Shown here: positions 58,068-64,000 of the stretch, in pieces
Layout of the letters: every line of letters begins with the position of its first letter
Numbering within the stretch: the stretch's first letter is position 1
Assembly: GCA_002964805.2 (NCBI GenBank)
Contig: PUDQ02000089.1
Coordinates: 186,001 to 250,000, forward strand
Direction of reading: 5' to 3'
From: Trametes villosa
Lineage: Eukaryota > Basidiomycota > Agaricomycetes > Polyporales > Polyporaceae
DNA length: 64,000 nt
Program-made: the position numbers and the translations under genes
Notes under the pieces: generated by a model
Seen by the model: only the letters and a program-made list of their open reading frames with translations
Told to the model about the DNA's origin: nothing
Database searches by the model: none

Positions 58068-59885
58068 CTACTCCTTCAAGACGATGACAGCCTGCTTCTG
58101 GCTGCCAGCGCGTAGGAAGGCGACACGCCCATCGATGAGGTCCGCGGTGGACAGCTTCCGGTGCACCTCCTCGATGGGGGTGTTGTTCAGGTAGAGACCT
58201 TTGGCGGATACCAGCTGGCGCGCGGCACCTGTAAGGCGGGAGCGCTCGCGTCAGTACCTCACATGCGGACGCTCGGACGCGTGATAGAACGGCCGCGACG
58301 CACTCTTTGACGCTGCGAGGCGAAAGGCGGCCGCGAGCTGTGTGAGCGGCGCGTCCAGGACCTCGGACGCGTCGCAGACGTGCAGGACCGGGTTGCCCGC
58401 GAGCGCCGTGAGGACGTCCGCGGTTTTGGCGGTGGTGATGTTCCGCTCGTAGAGCAGCTTTGTTGCGAGCAGCGCACGGTCCACGCCGATCGCTGTCTTG
58501 TCGTCAGCGGGGGGAAGGTGGAATGGAGTGGAGAGGGCGTACCGCCGTGGACCAGCTCGGTGACTTCTGCTGCCAGCTTCTGCTGAGCCAGGCGCGCCTC
58601 GGGAGATTCCTGTATTGAGATGAATAAGACGGCCACCAGCGGACGAGGTCCAGAGCTTACAGCGTGCTTCTCCATGATCGACTGAATCTCCTCCGGAGGC
58701 AGCAGCGTGAACATCGTCAGGTAGCGGCCCACGTCCGCGTCCGGTGTCCTCAGGAAGAACTAACACACCATCGTCTCAACTCAGCCCAGGACACACTGCG
58801 GGCACACACGACCCACGAACCTGATAGAAGTCATACACGCTGGTGTCCTCCTCGTTGAGGGATACCGCGTTCCCCGCGCTCTTCCCGAACTTCTGCCCGG
58901 ACGCGGTCGTGAGGAGCGGCGTCGTGAGCCCGAAGCCCTTCTCCTTCACGTCGTCCTGCGCCGCGGCGCCCGGCTGCGCGTTCGCGCGGCTGATGAGGTC
59001 GATGCCGGCGACGATGTTTCCCCACTGGTCGGAGCCGCCAATCTGGATCGTGCAGCCGAACTTCTTGTACAGGGTGAGGAAGTCGTACGCCTGAAGCAGC
59101 TGGTAGGTGAACTCCGTGAAGGAGATGCCTTGTTGCGAAGAGAGACGGGCCTGTACGCTACGAGGGGTCAGGTCACCTCACGGTTCATGGGTGGTAAATC
59201 CCACCTTTCGCGCGCCAACATAGTGTTCACTCTGCTGTGGAACCCGACCGTACGAAGGAACTCAAGCAGGTTCAGATCCTTCAGCCATGTGAGGTTGTTC
59301 TGCACATTTGGAGGATGTACTGTTGTTGAAGATTGAGGTATGCGTTTCGATGCATATGCTGACGCAGTGTCGAAAAACCGGGTGATGCCCGCTGTGAGCT
59401 GTTCGACGTTATACGCAATCGTTTCGGGCGCGGACATGGGTCTCTCTGTAGAACGGCCGGAAGGGTCTCCTACAAGCCCTGTCGCACCACCTATCTATGA
59501 CTCCATTAAGCCCAAATTCAAACGGTTACATTGCGGTGCTTACTAGTGGAATTACATGATGCCCTCGTAATTGGAAGTGCAGTAGACACAGCAAAGGTAC
59601 GAGATGGCCGACATGCAAAGAGCGTGCAGTAGGGTCTACGCCAACATACACCGTCTGGGGTTCTTTGAGTACACCCTCCAGCAACGCAGGCCTGAACGAA
59701 TGAGAGACAGCTGCACACCGAGTACGGGGTACACACCTTGTGATGTCTGCCACCAGCCCACGCAACTTGAGGTCATTCAACAGCCCCGCCTGGAGTTGAA
59801 GACTACGACATTGTCGCCGCTGAGGCTGCCAGACAGAGGTTTTCAGCGAGTGAGTGAGTCGGAGGCCATTGCGAGCGATTCGCAT
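58068..59885 (-). CDS. MSY1: mitochondrial tyrosyl-tRNA synthetase
   Basis: Class Ic synthetase that charges mitochondrial tRNA-Tyr. The ATG at 59885 opens an Arg-rich presequence ([20 protein letters not shown]). The Rossmann fold has the HIGH-type motif HVGH in [15 protein letters not shown], then [13 protein letters not shown] created across an intron, [14 protein letters not shown], the tyrosine-pocket [11 protein letters not shown], and the KMSKS-type loop KFGKS ([13 protein letters not shown]). The C-terminus has an S4-like RNA-binding end ([22 protein letters not shown] ... VIVLKE). Several introns were followed by eye. It is divergent from the tRNA-guanine transglycosylase gene over about 265 bases. 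Confidence 0.93.
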
Positions 59886-60149
59886 GCCGGGAGCAGAGCA
59901 GGACGCGGTAGGAGGTCAAGTCACGGGCAGACACGCGACGCGACGCGCCGTCGGAATTTCCAGGGCAGATCCGATCGGGAAGCCAATAGCTTCATCACAC
60001 TACCGCCACCACGTTTTACCAAAATCCTCCGCACCGGCTTTCCATCAGTTGCCGACGCTTCCCCGATCGTCTACACCAGCTTTTATCCTACTTCCAAAAG
60101 ACTGTTGTTTGCCGAAACCGCTTAACGAGTCAAGCTGAGGGCCATCGCG

Positions 60150-61975
60150 ATGCAGTTCGAAGTCCTGGCCAAGTGCCATACAACCCGCGCGAGGGTATCA
60201 AAGATGCGTCTCGCCCGTAGGTATTCCCAGGGTATTATGTTGAACGATCGCTTATGAAAATGACTATAGATGGGGTCACGATGCTACCTACGTTCATGCC
60301 AGTCGCAACCCAGGCTGCTATCAAGGGTCTAACACCTCAGCAAGTGGAGGCGCTGGGCGTCAACCTCATTCTTAACAACACCTACCACCTAAACCTGCGG
60401 CCCGGTATAGAAGTACTCAAGGAAGCTGGTGGCGCGCACAAGTTTCAAGGATGGAGTCACAATCTTCTGACTGTATGCGCTCCCGCGCTCAATCCAAAAC
60501 ACTGTGCTAAATACCCTTGTAGGACAGTGGCGGGTTCCAACTCGTGTCACTGAGCAAGTTCACGAAGATCACAGAAGAAGGAGCGCTGTTTGCTAGTCCA
60601 TTTAATGGAGAGCCTACTATGCTCACAGTATGCCGCACGTCCTGAATTGTTAAGCGATGTTCATCTTACTGTCCTCATAGCCAGAAGAGAGCATATCCAT
60701 ACAACATGCGATAGGCGCAGACATCATCATGCAACTGGATGACGTAGGTTTGTCTTCCGCACACGGTTATGGAGAACTTCTCTGACGATGCTTTCTAGTT
60801 TCTAGTCTCACTGTAGGACCTCGCGTCGAGGAGGCGATGTGGAGGACAATCCGCTGGCTAGACCGCTGCATCGAGTTCCACCAAACATCGGGGAAGGATG
60901 ACGTGCAAAACCTCTTCGCCATCGTCCAGGGTGGCCTTGACCCCGTCCTTCGCGACAAATGCTTGGACGAGATGATGGCGCGCAAGGATAGAGTTGCAGG
61001 GTATGCCATCGGCGGCCTGAGCGGCGGTGAAGAGAAAGGTAGGCACGGTCTCTCTCGATTCGCGTGAAGCTGAGAACTGACACCACTTGCAGAGATTTTC
61101 TGGAGAGTGTAAGGATCTCTCCGCACTGCGTCATGCCGTCAACCTGACCAAACCGTTTCTCAGGATCAAGCAATGCGCAGACAAGCTACCGGATGACCGT
61201 TTGTTATCCAAACACCCGTTCGCTTAGTAAAAATCTAACACCTTCCAGGACCTCGGTACTCCATGGGAATTGGGTTCGCAGAAGGTATGTTAAGCGTGTT
61301 ATCCTCTCTCTACACGCACGACTGAGACCAAATCATCGTAGATCTGCTAGTTTGTGTAGCTCTCGGAGTCGACATGGTCAGCATTCCGGACATTGCCTTG
61401 GACGATAGTTTTGACTTTCGAGCAGGCCGACTGTGTATTCCCCACACGAACCGCACGCTTCGGGGTTGCATTGACTCGGACAGGGCCTCTGAACCTCCGT
61501 ACGTTCTACTACCATGCTCATTGCAGGCCAATCAAACTCAATTTTTGTTGCACCCAGGTCTGAGCAGACACGCAACGGACATGCGTCCCATTGAGGAGGG
61601 CTGCCCCTGCCCTACGTGCTCTAGCGGCACATCGCGAGCGATTCTGCACCATACCGTCACCCTTGAAACGGCCGCTGCTCACGGTATGAAAATCATTTTC
61701 GTAGGGAATGCCAAGCTTACCTGCCTGTAGCGATAACGCAGCACAATCTCACGTTCCAAGCGCAGGTCATGGGCGGTGCACGAGACGCTATCATGAATGG
61801 GACGTTCCCGGAATACCTGAAGACGTTCTTCGCGAACTATTTTGGCGACGCGGGATACCCGGAGTGGTGTGTCAACGCACTCCGAAGCGTGGGCGTCGAC
61901 CTGCTCGAGGGTCGCCCAGACATCAAGGTCATCTCCGGAGACGGCGCAAAATGGGAGTATTCCGATGCAGCATGA
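60150..61975 (+). CDS. QTRT1: queuine tRNA-ribosyltransferase catalytic subunit (TGT/QTRT1)
   Basis: It exchanges guanine-34 for queuine in GUN-anticodon tRNAs (Tyr, His, Asn, Asp). The start at 60150 (MQFEVLAK) is spliced to [22 protein letters not shown], then [24 protein letters not shown] (base-binding Asp), the FAIVQGG motif and [11 protein letters not shown]. Short introns then join [20 protein letters not shown] (in pieces) to [25 protein letters not shown], which has the nucleophilic Asp region. The zinc site is CPCPTC followed by a His further along. The N-terminal HG before VTM is a conserved start point of the barrel. The stop TGA is at 61973-61975. Saccharomyces lacks this enzyme, whereas fission yeast and many basidiomycetes keep it. 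The partner QTRT2 is not in the window. Confidence 0.92.
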
Positions 61976-62032
61976 TGCAACCCTGGTAGTCCGAATACAA
62001 CACGGTAGAAAACAATGTACACAGCGCTATGC

Positions 62033-64000
62033 TCATCGCTTGCCCTTCCTGCGTGGGGGCGCCCGCGCGTTCTTGGCTTTTCTCTGCTCTGCCACCTTGC
62101 GCGCTTTGCGGATCTGGTCCACGGTCTTGAGCTCGTTCTTGACTTTGCCCAGCGGCTTCCCGCCAAACCGGGCGCCCTTCTTCCCCGGTGGTGGTCGGGA
62201 CGAGCCTTTTGATGTGCCTTTCGACGGGCCCTGTCCGCCGCCCTCCTGCTCCGCGCCCTTGAACTTCTTCGCCTTCTTCTCGTAGTCAGTGCGGAACTTG
62301 TCCAGCGGCTTCGCCGCGACGACCTGCTTGTGCCGGTACTTGCGGCCGCCAGGCCCCCCGGCGCCGCCGCGGCGCGGGCCCTCGTCCTCCGCCTCGCCGA
62401 CCCGGGGGATGCTGACCCGGTTCTGCTGCTTCCACTCGTCGAAGCGCCCGCTGCGGTACGTCGCGGGCAGCTTCGCGCCGCTCTCGGTCTTGACCATCTT
62501 CACGTTGTCCGCGCCCTCGCCGGTGCCCTTCACGAACTTCTTCTTTTTCTTGTCCCACTTCATCTCGCGCCGCAGACGCTCCTGCGTGCGCCCGTCGTCC
62601 CCGGCGAGGTCGAACGCGACGTTCTTGGCCTGCTCGGCGAAACTTGCGCCGTCACGGAGGGAGTACCTGTTTATGATAAGGCGTCAGTGACGGCTACCAC
62701 GGAGCGCGTGAAGGGGCATACCCTTTCTCCGTGTCGGCGTCCTTCTGGTAGTGCGACATGTAGAACTCGGAGTCCCGGAACTTGTCGCCCTTCGTCTTCT
62801 TGCCCGAGGTATCGAACACCGCCTAGGAAAGCATGTGTTTGTATGAGAATAGCCTCACGGGCAACCTCGTGGGTCACATACCATAATATCAGCTTCATCA
62901 GCCATCTCCGGCTCCTCATCGTCGCTTCCTTGTTCTGCATCGCCAGCGTCTTCGTCCTCCACCATCGCCGCAGCGGAAGTGGATGCCAACGAGGCGCGCT
63001 GCGCAGCCTTGCTCAGGGCCTTCCGCCGCTGCTTCATCAGCATCGCGGTCTCCGAGTTCCCTCGCGCGCCAACCTCCAAGATCGTCTCCGTCGGCCGGAA
63101 GGAGTCGACGACCTTGAGGAGCGCGCGCCGCCGCGCCTCCTCGGCGAGCTTCACCGCCGCGTCGGGGTTCTTCCGGAAGAAGACGGGGTGCGTGGTGGAC
63201 TCCGTGCCGGCGTAGCCCCAGCGGCTGTCCTTGAGCATCGTCTTCGTCTTCTGGTAGCTCGCGGGGCTCGCCTTGCCCTTGCTGCGCTCGTACATGCCCT
63301 GGCCCTTGCGCATCACGTCGCGCAGCGCGGAGAGGTTGTGGTTCTCCTCGTAGAGCTTCCGGATGTACTCCGCCTCGTCGTCGACCTTGTCGCGCTCGAA
63401 CGGGCCGAGGATGAGCGATTCGGTGTAGTGCTGGTCGCCCGCCCCGGGCACGTCGCTCTTCACGGGACGCCCGAGGAACAGCTGCAGGTCGAGCAGGTAC
63501 GGCAGCTCGGCGGCCGTGACGAAGGACCACGCCCAGCCTTGGCGGCCCGCACGCGCTGTACGCCCGACACGGTGCACGAACACCCTCGCGCCCTGCGGGA
63601 AGTCGTAGTTGACGACGTTCTCGAGGATGGGAATGTCGATACCGCGCGCGGCGACGTCCGTGACGACGAGGATGCTCGTGCGCCCGCGCCGGAACTGGTC
63701 CATCTGCTGCGTGCGCGCGGTCTGGTCGAGCGAGCCGTAGATGTGCGAGACCGCGTAGCCGGCGGTCCGGAGCAGGTTCGTGAGGTACTCGACGTGGTGC
63801 TTGGTGGCGGCGAACACGAGCGTCTGGTGCGGCGCGATCGCGTGCTCCGAGTACTTGCTTCTCGCCTTGCCTTTGCCCTTCTTGTCGCCGGAAGACGCGT
63901 CGTCGGTCTCGGGAACGGGGCTGCCGTAGGGGACACCGATCACGTCGCGGAGAAGCACGAGCAGACAGGCGTCTTTCTCCGCTTGCTTTACGGAGAAGAA
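62033..64000 (-). CDS. DBP10: DEAD-box RNA helicase DBP10/DDX54 (3' part)
   Basis: Nucleolar helicase needed for 60S ribosomal subunit assembly; the gene runs off the right edge of the window. Visible are helicase C motifs: QTLVFAATKHHVEYL (motif IV region), YGSLDQTARTQQM, TDVAARGIDIP (motif V) and HRVGRTARAGR (motif VI). They are followed by the DBP10-specific C-terminal region with GYSLRDGASFAEQAKNVAFD, LAGDDGRTQERLRREMKWDK (in part) and YRSGRFDEWKQQNRVSIPRVG, and then a Lys/Arg/Gly-rich tail ending RRKGKR. An acidic stretch (DAEQGSDDEEPE) and an intron precede the C-terminal block. Helicase N motifs lie beyond 64000. Confidence 0.94.

Overview
The window is nuclear DNA of a filamentous basidiomycete, most likely an agaricomycete and possibly a polypore (an inference from gene content). 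The support is: many introns of about 50-70 bases with fungal branch points, GC-rich coding sequence, Zn2Cys6 regulators, divergent F-box/leucine-rich proteins, and basidiomycete-like housekeeping proteins. No tRNA, rRNA, CRISPR array or intact transposon was recognised by eye.

Layout, left half. 1-1.07 kb: 3' part of an MFS transporter (+). 1.9-4.5 kb: membrane-anchored aspartic protease with a long tail (-). 6.0-10.1 kb: Fun30/SMARCAD1 remodeller (-). 11.8-13.1 kb: mitochondrial-carrier-like protein (+). 13.1-17.5 kb: gene-poor stretch. 17.5-19.1 kb: small Zn2Cys6 factor (+). 21.4-22.3 kb: U2AF small subunit (+), convergent with ALG14 (-, 22.5-23.5 kb). 23.9-26.5 kb: APC8/CDC23 (+), divergent from ALG14. 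26.8-28.7 kb: GLTSCR1/BICRA-like SWI/SNF subunit (+).

29.4-38.0 kb is an accessory cluster of four F-box or F-box-derived proteins, all on +. The last two are recent tandem duplicates. The duplication also copied the 3' tail of the neighbouring Zn2Cys6/fungal_trans regulator, whose real gene lies at 38.4-42.6 kb (-).

Right half. SDHAF4 (43.8 kb, +), a hemerythrin-like protein (44.8-45.8 kb, +), an Rvs161/Hob3 BAR protein (46.4-47.7 kb, +), a single-exon coiled-coil/RS/RGG protein (48.1-51.4 kb, -), a fifth F-box protein (52.4-53.5 kb, -), a TM9/EMP70 protein (55.0-57.9 kb, +), mitochondrial tyrosyl-tRNA synthetase (58.1-59.9 kb, -) divergent from queuine tRNA-guanine transglycosylase (60.2-62.0 kb, +), and the 3' part of a DBP10/DDX54 RNA helicase (62.0 kb to the window end, -).

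Most genes are unlinked housekeeping functions. The unusual parts are the F-box cluster with its duplication scar, a conserved 10-base microexon and shared upstream motif, and the divergent pair of tRNA-Tyr-related enzymes. I see no clear new multi-gene system. Exon joins were worked out by hand from GT..AG sites and reading-frame continuity. For the genes where residue counts are given, the joined lengths are whole codons. Exact introns in the others are less certain.
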